A stretch of 64,000 bases of DNA. Source: Daphnia pulex (taxonomy: Eukaryota > Arthropoda > Branchiopoda > Diplostraca > Daphniidae). Under the pieces are notes generated by a model. That model was not told the DNA's origin and did no database searches. It saw nothing but the letters and a program-made list of their open reading frames with translations. Both the position numbers and the translations under genes were made by a program. The stretch spans positions 2,108,001 through 2,172,000 of the forward strand of contig NC_060021.1 in NCBI RefSeq assembly GCF_021134715.1. Reading direction: 5' to 3'. Each line of letters opens with the position of its first letter. Position 1 is the stretch's first letter. Shown in pieces: positions 41,661 to 51,353 of this stretch.

Positions 41661-42898
41661 TTAATTTGGCAACCATTATATTGAAGGAGGGAGAAGGCCG
41701 GAGGATTGCCGCCAATAATTTGGTCTATAATAGTCAACATTCTAGTTTGAATTTTACTAATTGCCTTGGATGAACACTCGGAACACTCTGAACGTCTATC
41801 CTATCGATACACAGGAGCGTATGTGTGTGTGCGGTCCTGCTCGCACACTTTTATCGTTCGACGTTGACTTGGGTGTGTCTTTTGTCGCTGCCGGACGGCC
41901 GCTCCTATATATATTTCCGCATCCAGATCCTCTTAAATTCTATGAAAGAAGCGAAGTGGATCCTGATCAAGTACGCAAAATGTCCTCATCGTCATTTTTC
42001 CTTTTGTTCAATTGATCGACTGCCTTTACTGGCATAGTTCTATTGCCAATTTCTGATGGGGGGTAATTGAAAGATGATGCGCTAATGATCTCTTTGGGGA
42101 TTGGCTAATTAAGCTGATTATTCCGCTTCACCTTGCTCTAATTGTGTATATACACCATCGATGACGCTGGGTATTGTAAATTCCCATCCAAAATTGCTAC
42201 ACTTGTTTTCCTAGCCTATTATTACAATTTTGAGCCAGTTAAACTCACCGTGAATACTGGATGTGGATGCGTTGATACTAGTGGCGTCCGTTTGGTTATT
42301 GCGGAGGAGTCGAGGCGAATGACTGGTGCCGGATCCGACGGCTGCTGCCATGGAGCCGCATCGCTCATAATGTCGTAGAAGCCCGCCGACGGGACTTGCT
42401 GCTGCTGTTGCAAATTGCCGGGAGTTCATCTTCCTCCTTTTGTGCTGTTGACGGCGTCGTCATGGCTCCCGCCTCCTCCTGCCGGATGATAATGAGCGCC
42501 GGATATTTTAGTGTTGATGTCTCAACTCGATTTTGGACGACTGCCGCCGCCGCGATTATTGTCGTCACTTCCTCCCGAGCATCTCCTGTTGCCTCCTTCT
42601 CTGTCATCCGCATCCCATGGTGACAGCGATTTTCTGACGCACTCCGGAAACTGATCCGCTGCGGACGAAAGAGAGAAAAATATGGAATCACAAAATCGAT
42701 ATTAGCATAATTGCGTCTACACACACACGGGCGGTAGTTCTCACACACTGCACGCTATTTCAGCAGTGGCCGGATGCGAGTTGTTGTTTTCGTCATAATG
42801 GGACCATAAAGAAATCAGAAATTCCACTCGCCCGATTATTCTGTTTGACGAAATAATTGAAGTGAACGGATTCGCAGTGGAAAAGAAGATTTGATGGA
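41661..42898. other. Intronic or intergenic, no gene recognised
   Basis: Sequence between the two CGGCC clusters. Ser/Ala/Arg-rich ORFs on both strands at 42140-42750 reflect GC-rich codon-like composition around GCC/GTC triplets, without a recognisable domain or consistent frame. A short CAC run lies near 42720. Confidence 0.35.
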
Positions 42899-43062
42899 TT
42901 GCCAGACAACTCGGCCAAAACCAACTCGGCCAAGCCAACTCGGCCAGACCTTTTTTTCTGTTTTTTTCTGGCCGAGTCGTCCGAAATATTGATAAAATTT
43001 TTCCGGTCAACTCGGCCATCGTCAAACTTAGTATGTACAATAAATCGGACAACTCGGCCAAA
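42899..43062. repeat. Cluster of CTCGGCCA words
   Basis: About seven CTCGGCC/GGCCGAG words in 160 bases, starting with three direct copies of CAACTCGGCCA and later an inverted GGCCGAGT. Related in core (CGGCC) to the cluster at 41366-41652 but with C in place of the first T. Confidence 0.6.
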
Positions 43063-43239
43063 TATAAAAATATTATTTATCACTTTTGTATTCTAATTAT
43101 AAGTTTTTAGATATTATTGACAATTTATACAAATACACAGTTAAAATAAATTAATCATCGAAATTGCATTCATCTGGTTCCACTCTTTGGTCACCCAATT
43201 TTTTCTTAACACTACGCTAAACGCTAAAAACAAACTTAC

Positions 43240-43928
43240 ATGAGGTAAATGGAGACCTGGAACACCACGAGCTTGTGTAGACGTTGTAAGACGTGTGGCC
43301 ACGTTTGATGCATCATTTGTTGAACAAAGAGAAGGCAAGGTTTCTTGATGTACAGCCATATTAACGTTGGATTCGTTAGTCGTCGAAGAATGAGAAGACG
43401 TGCCTGAATGAGGATGAGTTGTACCGTCATTGACAGTCACTATGTCCGTTTCCCTGATCTGTGATATAGATAGTCTTATTATAGTATTAATTATACCCAA
43501 TATTTAAAAAGTCTACCATGTTTTTAATTCCAGGAGGACGTCCTATTTTTCTTGGCTGTAGTGCCAATGGGACCACAACTTGAGGCTCTGTTATATCCTC
43601 GAGTAATATAGGAACAAGAGGCTCATTAAAAGCCACTGTGTCCGTTTCCCTGATCTGTGAAATAAACAGTTTTAATATTCAAGTTAAGACCAAAATTAAA
43701 AAAAATCTACCTTATTTTTGGTACCAGGAGGACGTCCTCTTTTTCTTGGCTCAGCTGTCGAAGAGACCGCGGCGTTGGATGTAGTCGCAGTAGTCTAATA
43801 TATTTTAAAACGCTGATTTAATAAAAAGGTAATAAATGGATCTGTTATAGAATTACCTGTCGGCTACTCTTTCCATCATACTGCCACTCACCCAGTCTGT
43901 CAGGTGCCCTTCGGTTTCTAGGGGTCAT
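43240..43928 (-). CDS. AT-hook protein with tandem symmetric exons, nested in an intron
   Basis: Four exons join in phase 0 throughout: 43928-43857 (MTPRNRRAPDRLGEWQYDGK), 43794-43711 (ending EPRKRGRPPGTKNK), 43654-43517 (starting IRETDTVAFNEP, ending RKIGRPPGIKNM) and 43458-43240 (starting IRETDIVTVNDG, then Ser/Thr-rich). RGRPPG is the core AT-hook that binds the minor groove of AT-rich DNA. IGRPPG is a weaker copy. Exons 2 and 3 share their C-terminal hooks, and exons 3 and 4 share IRETD starts, so exon duplication is likely. Introns are 58-62 nt. All exons are multiples of three. The gene continues past the donor at 43239. The first-exon motif resembles chromatin or transposon-derived proteins, but no family is assigned. 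Confidence 0.55.
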
Positions 43929-43978
43929 GTCATCCGGACAATTTCTTAATTTTTTTTTTGTTCTTCTTTTAAATTTAG

Positions 43979-44358
43979 ATCGCGAACTTAAAGAATTTTG
44001 AAATTGCTGGAATTGATCCAGCCTCCGTCATCTTTATGACATATGGATTAGACGTCAGCAAGGAAACGGAGGATAATTTCTGGGGTATTCCAGAAAATTT
44101 CACAATTTTCTCTGGACAAAAAATTCTTGATAGAATTGAGGAAAGCCGTACTCCACAGGGATACAGGATTCCTAAATCCACAGAAGCTAACGTTGATGGA
44201 TTCATAACTTCTGCATCGAACCGTAAATTCAATAATTTAATTTTTTTCAAACATTTAATTTTCATTTCTAATTGAATTTAATTTTAGATGCCCCAACGCG
44301 TAAGACTAGGAACGTTGTCGGTCAAAAAATTCAAGGAAAAGGAAAGAAGAAGCACTAG
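43979..44358 (+). CDS. Unidentified gene, 3' exons
   Basis: Exon 43979-44222 (LKNFEIAGIDPASVIFMTYG, then NFWGIPENFTIFSGQKILDR, then STEANVDGFITSAS) joins in frame to 44288-44358 (APTRKTRNVVGQKIQGKGKK, stop TAG). The basic Lys-rich C-terminus could be a nuclear localisation signal. Its phase-0 acceptor matches the donor at 40975, so it is proposed as the 3' end of the gene starting near 38984. No stop or shift occurs in these two exons. Function unknown. Confidence 0.45.
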
Positions 44359-45587
44359 CCCAATGTCAAGTAAAATGGTTTTTGAATCAGCTCCACATTT
44401 AAAAAACTAAGAATTCTCTCTTGTTTTTGTCATATCCCTTTTCCCTGTTTTATTTTCATCTTTCGGTTTCCATTATCCAGGCGACACAAACCGTCCCTCT
44501 CTCAAAAACGCGCAATTTCTGTCCCGTTTTTTTCTTGAAGCTCAGAATTTACCTGATAGCGCATCTTCAACATCCGGGATAATGTCGTAAATAAATCGCC
44601 CCTTTTGGTATTTTTTAAACTTTTTCACGATGACTGTTGAATTGAAAATTAAAAATAAAGTAAAGATACCACAAGCACCTTCATTCCTGTCACATGTCAT
44701 TTCTCTTCTCAGTACAACCCCCCGGTGTCTCAACCATTTCCACAATTGTCGTCGGGAGCAATTTTTCATCTTTTTTTTTTGCCACGTCATCGTGATTTTC
44801 CACTTTGCCTGCTGCTGTTGGAACCCAAACGGAAGTTTCTGAGCACACCAACACCAGCACAACAGCGATGACTGAGTTCAACCAAATCCAACCAGCTGGA
44901 CCAGTTGTTCCTCTGCTCGCCGTGGAACTGTCCGTCTACGACGTTGCTGATTCACCCACGTCATCCTTGGTGATCAGCAAAGGTGTCGCAGCGGACGTTG
45001 ATTGTCTACAAACCCAAGATGATTGGAGCAACGAAATTTCGAGTGTTCCAGCGGGATTGAAAAGCAAAGCGACCTCTCTCAAACTCCTCCGTGCATTAAC
45101 ATATAGCGGATACGAAGAGCACAAAGAAGAGTTGAATCATAGACTCTGGTTAGAGAATCGGATCCTTCAAGTTGAGACAGAGCATGATTGGATTATTGAA
45201 GAGAAACTGAGCCTTGAAAAGACAGTTGCAGAGAAAGCAGAGATGGCCATACAGTAAATTTCAGATCTGATCAGTGAAAATCAGGCGATGTCCGGCTACC
45301 TTGAGAGCGAGACAGAGCGTGCCGACACAGCCAAAAAGCACGCCGAAGAAGAAACAACGCTTCGTATACAAGATCGAGAACAATTCCGACGTCTGCGGCT
45401 GGATCACGAAGAGATTGCGTATGAATTAAAATCTACACAAATTGATCTCGAAGAAAGCCAATCAATGATTACTGACCTTCGGCTATAAATGGAACATCTG
45501 CGTCTTTCTACATACCAAGCATCGGTTTTCGATCCTACCACCAAAATATCGATTCATTCCACGAGGAAACTGATGTACTGTCAGAAC

Positions 45588-45844
45588 TGTTAATTTCCTA
45601 ACTCTAGATAAGCAAATGAGTGCACACGAGATATATATTCTATACTTGAAAAGAAACTGTATATCATACCACCAGTTGAGTCCTTATTCAAAACCACACA
45701 CACAAGTAGTCGGGCAGTCTCTAAAAGAGTCGCCATTTTAGAGAGGGGAGGGACAGAGTATACATCGTTCAGACAGAGGCAAAGTTGCCAGATCAGTCAT
45801 GGGAATGTCTTCAGTTTTCTCCCCGCCTCTAACGATATCCAACA
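45588..45844 (-). repeat. Copia LTR (3' LTR in element orientation)
   Basis: Direct copy of 51101-51353. Both contain AACTCTAGATAAGCAAATGA and end CGATATCCAACA on the plus strand. Confidence 0.93.
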
Positions 45845-45858
45845 CCTCCCCTCAAACT
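45845..45858 (-). other. Copia polypurine tract
   Basis: On the minus strand GAGGGGAGGTG sits directly against the 3' LTR, the usual site for plus-strand DNA priming. Confidence 0.75.
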
Positions 45859-47201
45859 GAGACATTAGATTCAATACTGGGGCATATAACATTGAGAGGG
45901 AAATAAACAATTTTACAGTCTCAAATGCAGGAAGGGATTGTTGGAGTTCTCACCAACAAAAAAAGAGAAAGGAATTTGGTGACAGCCCATACACTTTTGC
46001 TCTTGCATAGTATTCACTTCAATTATTCCCAGTTTCTTCCTGAGGTATTGCAATTTTGGAAGAGGCAGAGGCTTCGTGAAGATCTGGGCTATTTGGTCTT
46101 GTGAATTGACATACCGGGCATCAATCACCCCGCTCTCCTGTCCTCGTTTGACAAACCGTAATCGGATGCCAATGTGTTATATTTTTCTGTGTAGCTCAGT
46201 GTTGTGCTCGCACCGGATGTCACCTTGGTTATCGCACAAAAGCGGAATCGGTTCCTGTCCTCTTCTCTCGATCACCTTAAAGAGTGACCAAATCCAAGTG
46301 GCTTCTTTAGCTGCTTCACTCGCCCCTACGAACTCCGACTCCGTTGTAGACAGTGAGGTGCATTCCTTTTTGCGGCTAAACCAGGAGATTGATCCGCTGC
46401 TGCACAGAAATTCGCATCCAGATGTTGAGATCCTGTCGTCTAGGTCCCTACCGTAGTCAGCATCCGTATAGCCCGTCACCATCTCGCCTTTCTCTTGGGA
46501 GTAGAGGATGCCGTAGGTTCGAGTGCCAGCTATGTATCGAATGATTCTTTTTACAGCCTTCCAGTGTTGTATACCATGGTTCTGACTGAACTTAGCCACC
46601 TGGCCCACTGCGTAGGAGATGTCGGGCCTTGTGGTTGTGGATAGGTATAGTAGCGCACCTACTGCCTCCTTGTATGGAATATTTTTCATTTCTTCATTTT
46701 CTTTTTGTTGTTGTGGTGACATGCTTGCCGTGAGTGGCAGGCCTGGTTCGGCTGGCGTTCCAACGGGGTTGCATCCTTCCATCTTGACCTTTTTTAGTAC
46801 GGCGTCTACGAAGTCGGGTTGTGAGATGCTCAGCTTTCCATTTTCTCTGTCTCGGCTGATCGTCATTCCTAGAAAACGTCCTGCGGGTAGAGTGCGGATC
46901 TTAAATTTTCCTTTGAGGTGGTCAGTGAACTTCTTCGCGATTTCTTTGGACGTGCCACAGATGAAACCATCATCAACGAAGAAAATTACTGCTACCCATT
47001 CCTCCCCTTGAAGGCGGTAGTACACACACTGGTCCTCTTCCGATCTGATGAGTTCGTATTGCAGGATGGCGTTGTTCAATTCAGTGTTCCAGGCCCGTGG
47101 GGCCTGTTTTAGCCCATAGAGGCTTTTTATTAGGCGGCATACTTCCTTCTCACGTCCTGGTACAGCAAAACCTTCCAGCTGGTTCATGTAGATATCCTCT
47201 T

Positions 47202-47264
47202 CTAGTTTACTAGCTGTAAAACTACCTTATCTGCGATCTTGCCAGATTTGCATTTGCAATTGAC
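47202..47264 (-). other. 63-nt intron-like insertion in Copia RT
   Basis: GTCAAT...ACTAG on the minus strand, with an in-frame stop inside. Removal joins YGRL to QEDIYMNQLEG, as expected after TAFLYG in Copia RTs. Confidence 0.6.
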
Positions 47265-47648
47265 GCAGTCGTCCATACAGAAAGGCCGTCTTCACATCTA
47301 TTTGCAGTATTTCTTGGTTTCCCGCGGCAGCCAAAGCTAGGAATAGACGGAATGTTGGTAGTCTCACTACGGGGCGTAAGTCTGTTAAAAATCGAGTCCA
47401 GGTATTTGCGAGCATCCTAGTGCTACCAGGCGCGCCTTGTATCTCTCATCAACCCCTTCGTAGCCCTGTTTGATGTCAAATACCCACTTGCACTTTATTG
47501 CTTTACTATTGGGGGGGGGGAGCGGGGCAAGTTCCCATGTTTCGTTCTTGATTAGAGATAAGTATTCGTCTTTGATTGCCGCCTCCCACTTTGCTGCATC
47601 TGGCGATGAAAGGGCTTGGCGGTAGGTAAGTTCTTGTTTGCCATAGAC

Positions 47649-47708
47649 CTTCGTTACAGAAAAGAATGATTGAAGATGATATAGGATAAATGCAACATGG
47701 AAGTTTAC
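47649..47708 (-). other. 60-nt intron-like insertion at the start of Copia RT
   Basis: GTAAAC...CGAAG on the minus strand, bounded by direct repeats AACGAAGGT. It is open in frame, so the intron call rests on splice signals, size and the repeat. Confidence 0.5.
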
Positions 47709-48617
47709 CTTCGTTGATGGGCCAACAGATTCATTTTCATCTGTTATTACGTTCGCTGGGTATCCGCGGAGTTGTCTCATTTTATCGGTTGGTGTTGGCG
47801 TTCTTCTTGCTTGACGGATTCCCTCCGATCAACGTACCCCGCCAAGAGCTAGATCGAAGCCATAGAACGGTTCATCAATTTGTTCGTCTTGATCTGGATC
47901 AACACCATGTGGTGGTTTATCACTCTGCTAGTCCTGATGATGGTTCCCCTCTCCTTGAGTTAGTGTAGTTTCATCCTCCTGAGGTTGATCTATAGGCCGA
48001 AGAGCTTGCGGCGCCACTTCCTCGCGATCCATCCGATTAGCTCCCGTTCCATGCTTGTGATCGTCAGCTGTCGGGAGAATTGAATAATAGTCCTTCTCTT
48101 CAGTAGCTGTTTGGCTTTCAGATAACTCCATCATGGACTGCTCCTTGAACGTAACATCCCTACTAATCACCAACTTTCTTGCTCTTGGATCCCATATCTG
48201 ATAACATGATGTTGATCCTTCGACGTATCCAACCATCATGGCTTCTGCTGCCTTTGGGTCTAGCTTCTTTCTCTTCTCGTCAGGAACATGGATGCCGAAG
48301 ACCTTCAAGTGGGATATGTCCGGTCTTTTCTTGAACCAGAGCTCAAATGGAGTTATGTTGTTGACGCTTGATACTGTCCGGTTCTTCACGTATGCCGCAC
48401 ACTGCATTGCTAGGCCCAACAGCTCCATGGGTACTTTTCTTCCATATATTTGGCTCCTGGCCGACTCAACGATCGTTCTGTTTGCTCGCTCGGCTACTCC
48501 AGTCAGTTGGGGAGTGTACGGCGGGGTGACTTGATGAGTGATTCCGGTACTTGCCAACCAGTCTTTGAACCCATTTCCTCTGTATTCTCCTCCTCCGTCC
48601 GATCTTAAGATTTTTAC

Positions 48618-48674
48618 CTGTTGGAAAAGAAAAATAAGAAGAGGTATGTGGTACTAGGAAACAAAAGACCTTGC
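48618..48674 (-). other. 57-nt intron-like insertion in Copia integrase
   Basis: GC donor (GAGAAG|GCAAGG) and a strong pyrimidine tract ending CCAACAG. It contains a stop. Removal joins TGEK to VKILRSDGGGEY. Confidence 0.65.
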
Positions 48675-49269
48675 CTTCTCGCCCGTCTCTGTCTCTAGTT
48701 TTGCTTTGAACTTCTTGAAGGTGTCTGGGACTTCAGATTTGTACTTAAGTAGTTTGATTTCAATCCATCCAGAGAAGTCATCCTTGAAGGATACAAAATA
48801 GCGTTCCCCGTTTAGCGTGCCCACTTGCATAGGGCCGCACACGTCTGAGTGGATAACTTGTCCTATACTTGTAGTTTTGATGCGTTTAGACATGAACGGA
48901 GCTCTGCACATCTTGCCTTGAAGGCATCCTCGGCAGGGACCGGATGGATTGAGTTGATCTTTGAAGAGTGCGAGACCCTTCACACTTCCCATGGAGGCCA
49001 TCTTGAGTATAGATTTGTTGTTGAGGTGTCCAAGCCTTTGGTGCCAGATGGACAGTGGCTCCACTCGGACGCCTTTTAGCGCCTGGTCGGCCCTCGGATA
49101 GTACTGTTCTGCTCTGATATTTAGGTGATAGAGAGGGCTTCCTTTCCTGACCGCTTTCCCTCCATGATGATGATTTTCTTATGGGAGAAAGTGACGGTGT
49201 TGTTGGCAAAATGTACTTCGATCACCGCGTCTGTGGCTGATCCAATTGAATAGAGGTTGATCCCCAGAC

Positions 49270-49330
49270 CTGGATAAATGACAGTATAAATAAATGACGA
49301 TTGAATTGAAAAAAAGGTTGATCCTCAGAC
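49270..49330 (-). other. 61-nt intron-like insertion in Copia, made by tandem duplication
   Basis: Minus-strand GTCTGA...ATCCAG. The sequence CCAGGTCTGRGGATCAACCT occurs at both ends, so the insert begins with a copy of exon sequence. It is not a multiple of three, and splicing restores the reading frame. Confidence 0.7.
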
Positions 49331-50324
49331 CTGGGACGAACAGGACACCTCTCATGGTTACTTTTACATTCTTTCCATTTGCGGTTGCCACCACGTTCAC
49401 ATCTCCCTGTCCAGCAACAGCTAGTTTTGATTCCCCAATCCCGTTTACCATTCAGCACTCTGATCCGGTTGGTACGAAGTTGACTAGAAGATCCCGATTG
49501 CCCGTCATGTGTTGAGTTGCTCCGGAATCAGCAAACCATTCCGTGGGCTTGCCTGATCGACTGTCTAATGTAGCTGCTGAGTAGCTGTATCCTCTCCGCC
49601 TTCCATTGTCTTCTTTCTTGCTGTTCTTCTGGCCAGGCCGTCTCCTCTCGTCGTTGTTGTTGCCATAATCACGGCCACTTCTCTCACGATCGTCGCGCCC
49701 ACGTCTGTTTCTCCATTGATTATTATCCTTGTCTTGTCTGGAACGGTCATCGTCTTCTCTTTCCCACCTTCTGCTTTTCTTGTCACGATCTTCTTCTTCA
49801 TCATCTCTTTTTCTCTTTAGCTTCCTTTTGTAGTCCCGGCAGTTGGCTCTAGTATGATTTGTGCCTCCACACTCCCAGCACGCACGGGCACTTCTGCCTT
49901 CTTCTTCTTTGTCATCTCGAGCAAGTTCAGATGTTGATTGTTGAGCAGGATCTATCTTCTTGCTGCTAAGGAGCGCTTCAGCCATCTTCTCTTCCTCACA
50001 CTGCTTGACTTCCTTCTCCATCTGGGCAAGGCGGGTCGTAAGATTTCTCAACGTCCTCTCAGCAGCGGCCGTACTCTCCCATGCTGGTTTGAAGATGAGC
50101 TTCATTTTCGGTGGCAGGGACATAGTGATTTTGGCAATAATTTGATTGTCTAGAAGAACTATTCCGTATATTGCCCTCAGGCGGGAGACAATGTGTTTGA
50201 TCTCTGACATAATCTCCATGACTGTTTGTCCAGGTAGAAACTTGACGCCATAAAACTGGCTCCCAAGCAGAGGGACGAGGTCAGCTGCTGATTCTGTCCA
50301 CATTGTTTCCATCTTTGTCCACAT

Positions 50325-51017
50325 TTACTGTGCTAAAGTACATTACATCAGAGGCCGTGATTTCTCCTCCTTGATAGACGAATAAATGATTCGCATGGCC
50401 AAAGTGTTTCTTTTCTCCCAGCCACTGATGGCCGCTGCAATTGGATAACGTTTACATCTTTTGAATCCTGTGGGGAAGAAAGAAAAAGGTGCTTAAGTAA
50501 TGTTGCCATCACACTCACAGTGTGGAAAATTTTTTCTTATCTCACACCCCCAGTGTGGTACAGCGCTTTCTCAACTTACACATCAAGTGTGGAAAAACAC
50601 TTCTTCATCTCACACATCCTGTGTGAGGAAAAGCACTTAATCATTTCAAACATCCTGTGTGAGGAAACGCAATACCTCATCTCACACCTCGTGTGGAGGG
50701 CACCAGTCCATGGCCAGCTCACACTCCTCGTTTTGTACAGCATACGCCCATTTCACATTCCCATCATTATATCACCACACACACATCACTCCACGTGTGT
50801 GTGCTATCTATAGGATAAAAGTATATGTTAAACACAAATTAAATTGGCATTTACTTACTGGTATTGGTTCTGGCCTGTGTTCAGTTCCATTGACAATCCT
50901 CCAGAGCTCTTCACTTTGGATGGCTTACTTAACACCAAACTGCCATGAGTCAAAGTTGGTTCCGTCGAACCGCACTCCCGTGTATGAGGGTCTACCATCT
51001 TGGCGTGTCTCAGCCAT
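50325..51017 (-). pseudogene. Copia gag N-terminus with leader intron
   Basis: An ATG at 51017 opens AETRQDGRPSYTGVRFDGTN and FDSWQFGVK, then an in-frame TAA, then AIQSEELWRIVNGTEHRPEP, typical of Copia Gag. A CCA|gtaagt donor at 50859/50858 and a cccacag acceptor near 50470 enclose an intron of about 390 nt that holds the hairpin array. The second exon reads SGWEKRNTLAMRIIYSSIKE in another frame, followed by two more TAA codons just before the frame at 50324. The N-terminal Gag is therefore broken by three nonsense codons and at least one shift. Confidence 0.65.
50513..50705. repeat. Tandem array of CACAC...GTGTG hairpin units
   Basis: About five to six units of 35-45 bases, each centred on a short inverted pair such as CTCACACATCCTGTGTGAG or TTACACATCAAGTGTGG, with spacers containing TCAT or TTTCT. 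It lies in the Copia leader/gag intron. Each unit can form a stem of five to eight base pairs. Confidence 0.7.
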
Positions 51018-51086
51018 TTTTCACTAGATGTGGGTAAAAGGAGGTACAACATCAGAAACGATTATACAATTTAAATTTCTGCATAT

Positions 51087-51100
51087 CTGGGCCCATAACC
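51087..51100 (-). other. Copia primer-binding site (half initiator tRNA-Met)
   Basis: Directly inside the 5' LTR, minus-strand GGTTATGGGCCCAG is complementary to the anticodon arm of initiator tRNA-Met (CTGGGCCCATAACC), the classic Copia half-tRNA primer, rather than to a tRNA 3' end. Confidence 0.9.
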
Positions 51101-51353
51101 TGTTAATTACCTAACTCTAGATAAGCAAATGAGTGCACACGAGATATATATTCTGCTTGAAAAGAAACTGTATTTCATACCACCAGTTGAGTCCTTATTC
51201 AAAACCACACACACAAGTAGTCGGGCAGTTTCTAAGAGAGTAGTAATTTTAGAGAGGGGAGGGACAAAGTAGAAATCTGTCAGACATAGGCAGAGTTCCC
51301 AGATAAGTCATGGGAATGTCTTCAGTTTGCTACGCGTCTAACGATATCCAACA
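51101..51353 (-). repeat. Copia LTR (5' LTR in element orientation)
   Basis: Direct copy of 45588-45844 with small differences. On the plus strand it starts TGTTAATTACC and ends GATATCCAACA. Confidence 0.93.

Larger units (their letters stand above)
45913..48617 (-). pseudogene. Copia pol: integrase core, reverse transcriptase and RNase H
   Basis: Continuation of the polyprotein. Integrase core motifs: KILRSDGGGEYRGNGF and TPPYTPQLTGVAERANRTIV, then the GKR-like tail region. The RT starts near YRQALSSPDAAKWEAAIKDE and includes LVALG, QIDVKTAFLYG, YGLKQAPRAWN and the catalytic FFVDDGFI. RNase H has GYTDADYGRDLDDRISTSGC and LSTTESEFVGASEAAKEATW. The C-terminus ends DQIAQIFTKPLPLPKLQYLR. A TAA interrupts RKI-HIGIRLRFVK near 46172. 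Three short insertions (47708-47649, 47264-47202, and 48674-48618 at its 5' edge) look like introns. Their removal restores standard family spacing. Confidence 0.88.
48618..50324 (-). pseudogene. Copia gag (C-terminal part), protease and integrase N-terminus
   Basis: From 50324: SQFYGVKFLPGQTVMEIMSE and LPPKMKLIFKPAW of Gag, the CCHC knuckle CWECGGTNHTRANC, a long Arg/Asp-rich linker, then protease DSGATQHM. After FVPTGSEC an in-frame TGA (49452-49454) precedes VNGIGESKLAVAGQGDVNVV. The integrase zinc-binding region is HQRLGHLNNKSILKM with CRGCLQGKMC, followed by VIHSDVCGPM and YFVSFKDDFSGW. A 61-nt insertion at 49330-49270 shifts the frame and its removal restores VPGLGINLYSIGSATD. Gag N-terminal coding lies upstream across the hairpin-bearing intron. 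Confidence 0.88.
45588..51353 (-). mobile_element. Copia (Ty1/copia) LTR retrotransposon
   Basis: Two direct LTRs (45588-45844 and 51101-51353), TG...CA ends, flanked by AGAAC on both sides (45583-45587 and 51354-51358), a 5-bp target duplication. In minus orientation the order is LTR, primer site, gag, protease, integrase, reverse transcriptase, RNase H, polypurine tract, LTR: integrase before RT is the Copia order. The LTRs differ by scattered substitutions and small indels, so the copy is not new. Several in-frame stops break the polyprotein, and four intron-like insertions lie within it. It inserted into a coiled-coil gene relic. Confidence 0.95.

Noticed and set aside
42140..42750. Ser/Ala-rich ORFs on both strands
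   Set aside because: Overlapping open frames on both strands in GC-rich triplet-like DNA, with no domain or splice support for either.
46177..46456. Plus-strand ORFs over Copia RNase H (46076-46456 and 46619-47011)
   Set aside because: Antisense of clear Copia RT/RNase H motifs.
50513..50705. Possible CRISPR-like array (repeat plus spacer pattern)
   Set aside because: Units are imperfect, short and of variable spacing, and lie inside a eukaryotic Copia element. There are no cas genes.
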